Below are positions 1 to 6,316 of a stretch of DNA of 36,011 bases, piece after piece. A model generated the notes under the pieces. The model was not told the DNA's origin and made no database searches. It saw nothing but the letters and a program-made list of their open reading frames with translations. How positions within the stretch are numbered: position 1 is the stretch's first letter; the number at the start of each line of letters is the position of its first letter. The stretch is from Burkholderiales bacterium (lineage in GTDB: Bacteria > Pseudomonadota > Gammaproteobacteria > Burkholderiales > Burkholderiaceae_C): NCBI GenBank assembly GCA_025350145.1, contig JANXYH010000097.1, positions 1 to 36,011 on the forward strand, in the 5' to 3' direction. A program made the translations under genes and the position numbers.

Positions 1-698
1 ACCGGCACCACGGTGTCGAATTTGTAGATGTCGGCGATGTCGTAGACGAAGGACAAGGGCTTGCCGGTATGGATGAAACCCACCGCCGGGGCATAACCGG
101 CGGCCAGCACCGCCGCCTCGGTGACGCCATACAGGCATGAGGTCGCGGCCGACAGGCAACGGTTGGGCAGGTCGGCCGAGTCCCAATGCTCGGCGTCGTA
201 GTCACGCCCTGACCACTGAACGCCGAATTGCCGCGCCAGCAGTTGGTAGGTGCTGCGCACCCGTGCGCCCTCGATGCCACGCAGTTGCTCGACACTGCGG
301 CGCTCGGGTGGCTCCTGGCCAAACCGGACCGCGTACATCTTGCGCACCACCTTCAGGCGCAGGGATTCGTCCAATGCAAGGCGGGCCTGATAGAGCAGCC
401 GGTCTGACCTGGCGCCGCCGGGTTGGCCGGCCGAATACAGCCGAACGCCCGCCTCGCCGACCCATACCAGCAAGGTGCCCACGCGCGCCGCCAAGGCAGC
501 CGCCCGGTGCGACAGCCGGGTGCCGGGCTCCAGCATGATGCAGGCCAGGCCGCCGACCGGAATATGGGTGCGGATGCCGCCGGAATCGACCACCACGAAG
601 GCGCCGTCCTGCACGTCGATCTCGCCACGCTCGACGAAGACGACCGACATCCGCTCCTTCATGGGGATGGGTTTGAGCGGCGGCAGCAGGTCGCTCAT
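1..698 (-). CDS. cas1: Cas1, type I-E CRISPR integrase (partial, 3' end outside window)
   Basis: Cas1 is the metal-dependent integrase that, with Cas2, inserts new spacers into the CRISPR array. The visible 232 residues match E. coli Cas1 closely from the N-terminal beta domain (IRTHIPVGG, LLVWVGEAGVRLY, GQPGGARSD) into the catalytic helical domain. E143 (QLRGIEG), H210 (FIHTGKP), D220 and D223 (YDIADIY) correspond to E. coli E141, H208, D218 and D221, so the active site looks intact. The family is about 300 residues, so roughly 70 C-terminal residues lie beyond position 1. The ATG at 696-698 overlaps the TGA of the upstream PIN-domain gene (ATGA), which implies translational coupling. Cas2 is expected next but is not visible. 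The family call is near certain. Confidence 0.97.
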   Translation of the reverse strand, partial: MSDLLPPLKPIPMKERMSVVFVERGEIDVQDGAFVVVDSGGIRTHIPVGGLACIMLEPGTRLSHRAAALAARVGTLLVWVGEAGVRLYSAGQPGGARSDRLLYQARLALDESLRLKVVRKMYAVRFGQEPPERRSVEQLRGIEGARVRSTYQLLARQFGVQWSGRDYDAEHWDSADLPNRCLSAATSCLYGVTEAAVLAAGYAPAVGFIHTGKPLSFVYDIADIYKFDTVVP

Positions 699-1243
699 GT
701 GGCCGGCTCGCCGACCGCTGCAAGCGCACGCAGCACCACGGGCTGGCTCAGCCGCTGGCCGCTGGCGCGCAGCGCGGCGACGAGGGGCCCGATGGGGCCG
801 ATCAGCCCACGCTGCCGCGCGCGCACCAACACCCCCAGCGTGCCGGTCACCCGCAGTCCCATGGCCAGCGCGCGCTGGCGCCCCGCGCGTTCGTCCATCA
901 GCACCGCGGCGCCTATGACCCCGGCGTGGACGATCACCGCCGACTCGCCTGGATCGAGCCCGGCCAAGGTCTGCGACGGGCCCTGGCAGGCGATCAATCG
1001 CCCCTGATCCAGGGCCTGGCGGATGCGCAGCGCATCGGCGTTGCCGGGCCGGGCCAGGCACTCGCGGATCACCTCCTGTGGCACCTGCACCTGCGCAAAC
1101 AGTTCGCCCAATACGTCGATCAGATCGAGTCGGCCGAGCGCGATCAGCGGCCCGGCGTCGCTGACGACGACGATGACCGGGGCAGTCCCGGTGCCTGCCT
1201 CCAGGGCCGCGGACACAGGCGGCTCAGGGGCCCCAGGCGGCAA
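695..1243 (-). CDS. DUF3368-family PIN-domain protein, predicted toxin RNase, between cas6e and cas1
   Basis: This is a predicted PIN-fold endoribonuclease of the DUF3368 family, usually the toxin partner of UPF0175 antitoxins. The signature VVVSDAGPLIALGRL carries the first acidic residue (D29, counting from the TTG start). E57 (VPQEVI), E100 (DPGESAVI) and D117 (LMDERAGRQRA) complete the acidic set, so the nuclease appears intact. Length (182 aa) suits the family plus a short N-terminal tail. The start is uncertain. TTG at 1241-1243 has a GGAG 7 nt upstream and overlaps the antitoxin gene by 20 bp; GTG at 1214-1216 would begin just after the antitoxin stop. The stop overlaps the cas1 ATG. 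RNA cleavage is inferred from the fold; a role in CRISPR immunity is speculation from position. Confidence 0.85.
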   Translation of the reverse strand: MPPGAPEPPVSAALEAGTGTAPVIVVVSDAGPLIALGRLDLIDVLGELFAQVQVPQEVIRECLARPGNADALRIRQALDQGRLIACQGPSQTLAGLDPGESAVIVHAGVIGAAVLMDERAGRQRALAMGLRVTGTLGVLVRARQRGLIGPIGPLVAALRASGQRLSQPVVLRALAAVGEPAT

Positions 1244-1550
1244 GCTCGCGCTCCAGTTCCTCGGGCGTGATGCGGATGGTGTCGATTTCGCGCCGGCCCA
1301 GTTCGTCGATCATCTCGCTGTAGCTCAGCCCGGCGATGCGCGCAGCGGCGCCCAGGCTGATCTCGTCGCGGTCGAACAGTGCCGCGGCAAGGTCGACCAG
1401 CGCCGAGCGCATCGGCACACCGTCGGCCAGCGGTACCGCCAGCATCACCGGCCGTCCGTCGGTGGTGACCACGGTGAGCGCGCCGCGCCGCGCCTCGGCC
1501 AGCAGTTGCTGCGGGGCGCGTTGCAGCTCGTCGTCGGTGAGGGTGTGCAT
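1224..1550 (-). CDS. Phd-like/UPF0175 antitoxin, partner of the DUF3368 PIN protein
   Basis: A 108-residue predicted antitoxin. The N-terminal half (about residues 5-45, with LLAEARRGALTVVT and GRPVMLAVP) resembles the Phd/YefM DNA-binding fold. The C-terminal half (about 48-108, with DEISLGAAARIAGLSYSEMIDELG and ITPEELERELA) is typical UPF0175. Antitoxins of this type are expected to bind the toxin and repress their own promoter. ATG at 1550 is preceded by GGAG at good spacing. The gene starts 84 bp after the cas6e stop, the largest gap in the cas operon, so a private promoter is possible, though only weak hexamers are visible. It overlaps the toxin gene by 20 bp if the TTG start is used. 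The pairing is well supported by family knowledge; the two-part architecture is my reading. Confidence 0.82.
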   Translation of the reverse strand: MHTLTDDELQRAPQQLLAEARRGALTVVTTDGRPVMLAVPLADGVPMRSALVDLAAALFDRDEISLGAAARIAGLSYSEMIDELGRREIDTIRITPEELERELAAWGP

Positions 1551-1634
1551 AGGATCTCCGCAAGCTGAGGTTCATGATCGGCGGCAGCGTCGGGATCAAG
1601 CCTGGCTGGCACATTCAGTCAGCTCGGCAACAGC

Positions 1635-2324
1635 TTAGCCGATGGGGCGCAGGAGCAGAAGGCCGCAGCCGAAGGCTTTGGCGTGGCCGATGCCGGTGAA
1701 CAAGGCGTCGCGAAGCGCGATCGGGTCGACGACGCGGAGATGGCCACTGAAGTCAACGGTCGAAAAGCGCAATTCGCCACGTTTGCCGATGTGCTGCGCA
1801 TAGCCGTCGACGTTGAGCGCATCGGCGTCAAGGGCAATCCCCAGACGCTCGCAGCGTGTGCTCAGCCATGCGCCGCAGTATGTCTGCACCAATTGCTGCA
1901 ACGAGGGGCGATCTGGTGACTGCCAATCGGCCCAATTCCGAATTTGGTGTTGCTGCAGCAAGCGGGTTTTGGCGTGCATGACCACATCGTGGCGCGCCGC
2001 AGTTCCCTTGGCATTCTTTGCGGTGAGCACGGGGTTTGCACGGAGTTCGAAGGCCAGGTGGTCGCCAGCGCGCAGTTTCGGCTCATAGGCGCGGGCCTGC
2101 ACCAGCCAGTGCGGTGTTGTGCTGTGCGGCAATCGGTCGGAGACAAGGTAGAACCGTGGCAGGCCCTCGACATCGCGCCGCCGGAACACGAAGTTGCGTG
2201 GACTGCCCGGTGGTGCGGGCAGAAACCGCCACAGCCACCGATGTTCTTCGTAGGCGTCGCGGGCCCATTCGTGGGCAGCGTCGCGCTCCTGGCCTGGCGC
2301 GGGGGTGATGAGGCTGAAGTACAT
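1635..2324 (-). CDS. cas6e: Cas6e (CasE/Cse3), crRNA-processing endoribonuclease
   Basis: Cas6e cleaves pre-crRNA at the repeat hairpin and stays bound to the 3' handle in Cascade. The 229-residue product begins MYFSLITP like the family (E. coli MYLSKV). H28 in DAYEEHRWLWRFLP aligns with catalytic H20 of E. coli CasE. The C-terminal glycine-rich loop GIGHAKAFGCGLLLL matches the family signature, as does LRANPVLT. The reading frame stays open well upstream, but the family start is the ATG at 2322-2324. A GTG six bases earlier forms a GTGA overlap with the cas5e stop and could be the true coupled start. The next gene downstream is the antitoxin rather than cas1, which is unusual for type I-E. 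Confidence 0.95.
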   Translation of the reverse strand: MYFSLITPAPGQERDAAHEWARDAYEEHRWLWRFLPAPPGSPRNFVFRRRDVEGLPRFYLVSDRLPHSTTPHWLVQARAYEPKLRAGDHLAFELRANPVLTAKNAKGTAARHDVVMHAKTRLLQQHQIRNWADWQSPDRPSLQQLVQTYCGAWLSTRCERLGIALDADALNVDGYAQHIGKRGELRFSTVDFSGHLRVVDPIALRDALFTGIGHAKAFGCGLLLLRPIG

Positions 2325-2326
2325 GG

Positions 2327-3043
2327 TCACTCGTCCCCGGCCAGCAGGGCCAAGTGCTCGGTGCGATCGCCAAACTGCCAGGCACTGCGGCGCAGTGGGC
2401 GGTCCTTGCGCGGCACGCTGAGGTGCGCCGTCACGCCAGATTCGACGCCGTCGCTCCAGGCCATGCTGCGCAGTGCGCCGGGTGGGACGCAGGCCTCGAG
2501 GTAGTCGACGAGCGCCGCATGGGCACTTGCCGCCGTGGTCAGTCGCGGGGCCAGCGGGGCGGCCGGTGGACAACATTTGCGCCCCAGGTACAAGACGAAC
2601 TGCGGTTCACGCAGCGCCTGGGCCAGAGCAGCCAGTGTCTGCGGCGCGCCGGGCTCGGCCTGTACGGCCACGACACAGGCGGCACCTTGCCTGTAGTCAC
2701 GGCTGGACAGGATGGTGTGCAGATCCTGCTTGGGCACATTCAACTCGTCGCGACGAGTTGAATGTGGGCGTTTGACCAGGCTGCTGCGGCCGGGCACTTG
2801 GGCGGTGTGGTAGTCGCGCAGCAACTGACCGGTGGTCACCACGCCGACGGCGAAGCGGTAGCCATCGCGCAGCGCCACCTGCGCCGCGTCGTCCTCGCGA
2901 CGCAGCCCCAGGGCCGCCGCCAACAGGCCGATCAGCGCCGAGATGCCTGGGTGTTCACGGCTGCCGCGGTATTCGCCCACCGCCACATCGCCCCAGGACG
3001 CCAGCGGCGCGCAGAGCTGAAAGACCAGATAGTCCCTGGCCAT
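2327..3043 (-). CDS. cas5e: Cas5e (CasD), Cascade subunit binding the crRNA 5' handle
   Basis: Cas5e caps the 5' end of the crRNA in type I-E Cascade. The 238-residue product has the Cas5e N-terminal RAMP strand (YLVFQLCAPLASWG), the SALIGLLAAALGLRR helix, LRDYHTAQVPG, TRRDELNVPKQDLHTILSSRDYR and VLYLGRKCCP, all typical of the family; E. coli CasD has 224 residues. ATG at 3041-3043 lies 3 bp after the cas7e stop and the stop overlaps or abuts the cas6e start, so it is tightly coupled in the operon. Unusually, the stretch coding for HSTRRDELNV is a perfect 32-bp palindrome (2735-2766), but the protein sequence there fits the family. Confidence 0.95.
   Translation of the reverse strand: MARDYLVFQLCAPLASWGDVAVGEYRGSREHPGISALIGLLAAALGLRREDDAAQVALRDGYRFAVGVVTTGQLLRDYHTAQVPGRSSLVKRPHSTRRDELNVPKQDLHTILSSRDYRQGAACVVAVQAEPGAPQTLAALAQALREPQFVLYLGRKCCPPAAPLAPRLTTAASAHAALVDYLEACVPPGALRSMAWSDGVESGVTAHLSVPRKDRPLRRSAWQFGDRTEHLALLAGDE
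2735..2766. repeat. Perfect 32-bp palindrome inside cas5e
   Basis: The left arm CACATTCAACTCGTCG is followed with no spacer by its exact reverse complement, centred between 2750 and 2751. The bases flanking the dyad no longer pair (G2734 with G2767). Both strands therefore encode the same run of residues, HSTRRDELNV. A perfect dyad with 16-base arms is very unlikely by chance in 36 kb, yet the encoded residues fit Cas5e. It could form a cruciform or an mRNA hairpin, bind a dimeric protein, or be a rare coincidence of codon choice. Confidence 0.95.
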
Positions 3044-3046
3044 CGC

Positions 3047-4111
3047 TCAGGCCTTCACAAAGTCAAGCAGGCCAGCCAGCGTGCCTTCGCCGGTGTCGGC
3101 GTTGAAGCTGTAGCGCTGGTCGGCACAGGCACCGTAAACCTTGTCGAAGTTGTCCTTGCGCAGCGTCAACGCCTCCACCGCCAGCGCCAGCATGTCGCGG
3201 TCGCCATAGGGCTTGACCGGCTTCAGGAACGCCTGTGCCAACGAGCGTGGCTGCTGGTTGCCGATTTCGCCCAGTACGAAGCTGGCATAGGCCCTGGAGG
3301 CAAAGCTGTTCTGCATCCCCGTGGGCGAAACCTTGGTGACGGCCTGGACCAATGCCGCCAAGGCCTGCGTGCTCAACAGCGGATCGCTGCCCAGGTTGTC
3401 CGCGAGCAGTTCGCGGTTGATGCAAACGTAGAGGTAGAACAGACCGGCGCCGTAGCCGCGCTCGCCGATGTGGCCTGCGCCTTTGTCCTCCAGGCCCGTG
3501 TTCAGGTCGTCCACCGCGCTGAAGAAATCGTCTTCAACCGCGGATTTATGGACGGTGAAGGCGTGGGCAACTTGTACGGCGGCTTCCATGTTGAATGCAG
3601 GCGTATCCGCCAGCATGCGGCCGAACATCGCGATGTCGACCGCCGCTTGCGGTTTGCGCAGAAGTTGAAGTTCGTCGGGGCTGGGCTGGCTGCGGCGTGC
3701 GGCGCAGGCGTAGGCGAGTGCGTCGACAGCCATCCGCTCCGCCGGGCTGAGGTGGGCCAACTGCTCGATCTGCAGGTCCTCGCCAGACTCGGACTTCTTG
3801 TCCGCTTTGAGCTTGCCGAACTGACCCGCAATGGCGCGGGTCCACTCGCGCGCAGGCTTGTCGGCGATGCCGGCGTCGGTCAAGGTCTTGAATACCTCGG
3901 CGCCCATCATCTTCGTGCGGGTGCCCAGGTGCTTGCCGACCGCAGCCTCAAAAATTTCCGAGGTGCGCCAGGCGCGCTTCAAGCTCTGTGACGAGACGCG
4001 CAGGCGCATTGCGTCGCCGACCAGTGCCGTCTTCGGCCGGCCGGTGTCGTCGCGGTTGAGGTTGGAAGGCGGGTAGCTGGTCAGTACATGCAGTTGGACA
4101 AAGCGTGACAT
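3047..4111 (-). CDS. cas7e: Cas7e (CasC/Cse4), Cascade backbone subunit
   Basis: Cas7e polymerises as six copies along the crRNA and forms the Cascade backbone. The 354-residue protein starts with the family signature (FVQLHVLTSYPPSNLNRDDTGRPKTAL) followed by LRVSSQSLKRAWRTSEIF. It also has VDIAMFGRMLAD, AHAFTVHKSAVEDDFFSAVDD, GAGHIGERGYGAGLFYLYVCINRELL and SFASRAYASFV, all usual in Cas7e; E. coli CasC has 363 residues. ATG at 4109-4111 is preceded by GGGAG 9 nt upstream. It lies 52 bp after the cse2 stop and 3 bp before cas5e. Nothing appears damaged. Confidence 0.97.
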   Translation of the reverse strand: MSRFVQLHVLTSYPPSNLNRDDTGRPKTALVGDAMRLRVSSQSLKRAWRTSEIFEAAVGKHLGTRTKMMGAEVFKTLTDAGIADKPAREWTRAIAGQFGKLKADKKSESGEDLQIEQLAHLSPAERMAVDALAYACAARRSQPSPDELQLLRKPQAAVDIAMFGRMLADTPAFNMEAAVQVAHAFTVHKSAVEDDFFSAVDDLNTGLEDKGAGHIGERGYGAGLFYLYVCINRELLADNLGSDPLLSTQALAALVQAVTKVSPTGMQNSFASRAYASFVLGEIGNQQPRSLAQAFLKPVKPYGDRDMLALAVEALTLRKDNFDKVYGACADQRYSFNADTGEGTLAGLLDFVKA

Positions 4112-4163
4112 GGCGGTTTCTCCCAGGGTGATTCAGATGGTTTCGGGTTGGGGCGGCAGTGGG

Positions 4164-4682
4164 TCAAGCGCCGGACTTGTCGGACTTGTCGGGCCAGTCG
4201 TAGCCATAGGCCCAGCGCTTCTTGACGGCCTCGTCCCAGCCGACCACGTCGGTGGCAAGCGCCAGAACGTCGGCCTGGTGCTGCAGCAGTGGCAAGCTGC
4301 GGCGCAGGCCGGTGAACAAGGCGTCAATGTCGGGCGCCTCCAGCAGGCGCATGAAGCGCAGCGGGCTGACGCGAGGCTTGTCGCCGTCGCGCTGGCCCAT
4401 TGCCTCTGGCAGAGCTTGTTGGGTGTGCTGTTTGACGTGGGCGATCAGCGCGGCGGCGGCCGCCAGCTTGTCGTTGCGCCAACCTTCGTTGGGCCAGTGC
4501 GCCGTCAGCAGGCGCTGGTGCAGCCGCTGGTAGGCGGGCAACATCACCACTGCCGTGATGTCGGGCGCACGGCGCAGCGCGGCCCGGCCGCCGCGGTCGT
4601 CGTCCAGCCCCTGCCACCAGCGCAGCAGCATCGGTCCAAACACCGTGTGTTGATGAAAGTTGATGATGATGCTGCTGCTCAT
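4164..4682 (-). CDS. cse2: Cse2 (CasB/Cas11), Cascade small subunit
   Basis: Cse2 forms a dimer along the belly of Cascade and stabilises the R-loop. The 172-residue, mostly helical product has the family pattern: an N-terminal W-rich helix (LLRWWQGLDDDRGGRAALRRAPDITAV), YQRLHQRL, and the conserved late region KPRVSPLRFMRLLEAPDIDALFTGLRRSLPLL. The ATG overlaps the cse1 stop by four bases (ATGA). The C-terminus ends DWPDKSDKSGA, encoded by a perfect 9-bp tandem duplication (4172-4189), probably replication slippage in a tolerant tail. Sequence in this family is divergent, so position between cse1 and cas7e adds to the call. Confidence 0.93.
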   Translation of the reverse strand: MSSSIIINFHQHTVFGPMLLRWWQGLDDDRGGRAALRRAPDITAVVMLPAYQRLHQRLLTAHWPNEGWRNDKLAAAAALIAHVKQHTQQALPEAMGQRDGDKPRVSPLRFMRLLEAPDIDALFTGLRRSLPLLQHQADVLALATDVVGWDEAVKKRWAYGYDWPDKSDKSGA

Positions 4683-6316
4683 GCGCCCTCCTGGGGTTTG
4701 GGTTTTGCCGACTTGCGGGCCGGTTTGGCTGGTAATTCATCGGTGGGCAGCCCCAGCGCCTGTCGCAATTTGGGGCCGTGCAGATTCCTGCGCAATCGCT
4801 TGAACGCCAGGGCTGCGCGGCGCGGGTTCTGGCGTTCGACCGTGCCGGTGCCGACGAAGCATTGATCGAAAAGCTGAACGGCTTCGCGCACCAGCCTGGC
4901 GTGCCACGCTTCACGAACCTCAAGGTCAAGGTGATCCGCGGCGGTCCGCGCGGCCTCTATCAGGCCTTTCAGGTGGCGGTAAAAGGGCTGCTCGGTCGCG
5001 CTCCAGAACGCGGCGTCGACATGGGCGTACTCGCCTCGGGCATCGGCACTGAACCAGGCATCTTTGACCGCCCCACGCAGGTAAGTCGATGCCATGCTGG
5101 CGGCGGCCAGCCAGCGTGACACCTCAGCCTGGATGCGTTGCCGGGCCTGGCGATCGCAATCGGCCAGCGCGTACAGCGGCAGGGTCGACTCGTACCAGCA
5201 CCGGGCTTTCATGTTGTCCATGTCATAGCCGAAGGACCAGAGCCGCAACAGGCCACCGGTTTGGCGGTGCGACAGTTGGCTGATGGCACGGTCAACGACC
5301 TGGGCGGGCCGGGTTGCCGATTTGTCATTCGCCACGCCCAGCACCCAAGCCAGCCAATGCTTGTAGCCCAATCCGTCCGGTTGAGGGTGCAGCGGCAGCC
5401 AACCCTCCTTGGCCTGGTGGTAGTACGGTGACAAAGGGTGGTTCCAGTCGCCCTTGTAGTTGAGGCCATGGTTCTTGGTTCGGTAGCGGCTGATCAACGC
5501 CTCGGACGCCCGGTCGCAGCACGCGCAGCGGCCCTGGCCAAGTGCAGCGCAGTCCAGGCGGATTCGCCGTGGCATGGCCCAAAACACCTGGGCTGGGTGT
5601 ACCTGGGCCGGCGCCAGTTCACCCTCTTCGGCTTGAATCGTCGAAATCGGCCCGAGCCAAGGGAAGGTGAGCTGCAGATCAGTCGATTTGGTGCCTGCCC
5701 CTCGGGACAGGAAGGTGTTGCGATCGCGCACATTCATCCACAGGTCGTGCCAAAGATGGCCGCCAGGTGGGCCCAGCACCAAGGTGGTCAGCGGGCCGCC
5801 GCCGCGCAGGCCGGTGCGGTGGCCTTGACCGCCTGCCGGCGCATTGAGTTGCAGGGCAAACAGGGCGATGGCGGCGCAGGCCGGGCACAGCGCCGAATTT
5901 TGGCCACGCTTGACAAAGTGGTCCCGGTTGGTTTCGACCGTTTTCACTCCGGGCGAATCAATCAACAGGGCGCCGATGTCGTTTTCGGTCGCGACTTCCA
6001 CGCCAAGCGCCAGGTCCTGCATGAAGCGCGGCCCCGTGCCGTCCAGCACAAACGCCACCGCCACCGGTTCGAACCAGCGCTGGAGTTCATCCGCGTCTGG
6101 CGGTGCGTTGAACAAGCCGCGCCAGCCGATGCTGTCCACCACCGGCGTGGTGGTCTGCAGCAGGCCGATGGCGAACTGCGCCAGGGCGCCGTTGAAGTCG
6201 GGCCGGTCGGCATCAAACGCCAGCCACTGCGGCTCGGCCAGCCGGTCGGGCGTGATCCAGGCGCGCTGTCCTTGCGCATCGCGCACCGGCATCCAAGGGT
6301 CGTGCAACAAGTTCAT
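4679..6316 (-). CDS. cse1: Cse1 (CasA/Cas8e), Cascade large subunit
   Basis: Cas8e recognises the PAM and recruits Cas3. The 545-residue protein opens with the family pattern (LLHDPWMPVRDAQG, then DRPDFNGALAQFAIGLLQT). It carries C144-P-A-C147, then a glycine-rich stretch at about 162-178 (GGQGHRTG and RGGGPLTT), which is typical of Cse1. A second cysteine cluster (C264, C266, C267) sits next to DRASEALISRYR and HPLSPYY; the clusters may bind metal. The C-terminal third is helical, as expected of the four-helix bundle, with a basic KPxRKSAKPKP tail. The start overlaps the cas3 stop (ATGA) and the stop overlaps the cse2 start, so cas3-cse1-cse2 are coupled. Confidence 0.96.
   Translation of the reverse strand: MNLLHDPWMPVRDAQGQRAWITPDRLAEPQWLAFDADRPDFNGALAQFAIGLLQTTTPVVDSIGWRGLFNAPPDADELQRWFEPVAVAFVLDGTGPRFMQDLALGVEVATENDIGALLIDSPGVKTVETNRDHFVKRGQNSALCPACAAIALFALQLNAPAGGQGHRTGLRGGGPLTTLVLGPPGGHLWHDLWMNVRDRNTFLSRGAGTKSTDLQLTFPWLGPISTIQAEEGELAPAQVHPAQVFWAMPRRIRLDCAALGQGRCACCDRASEALISRYRTKNHGLNYKGDWNHPLSPYYHQAKEGWLPLHPQPDGLGYKHWLAWVLGVANDKSATRPAQVVDRAISQLSHRQTGGLLRLWSFGYDMDNMKARCWYESTLPLYALADCDRQARQRIQAEVSRWLAAASMASTYLRGAVKDAWFSADARGEYAHVDAAFWSATEQPFYRHLKGLIEAARTAADHLDLEVREAWHARLVREAVQLFDQCFVGTGTVERQNPRRAALAFKRLRRNLHGPKLRQALGLPTDELPAKPARKSAKPKPQEGA

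Noticed and set aside
2735-2766. The cas5e palindrome as an intrinsic terminator
   Set aside because: It lies in mid-gene, is followed by no T run on either strand, and termination there would silence cas6e and cas1.
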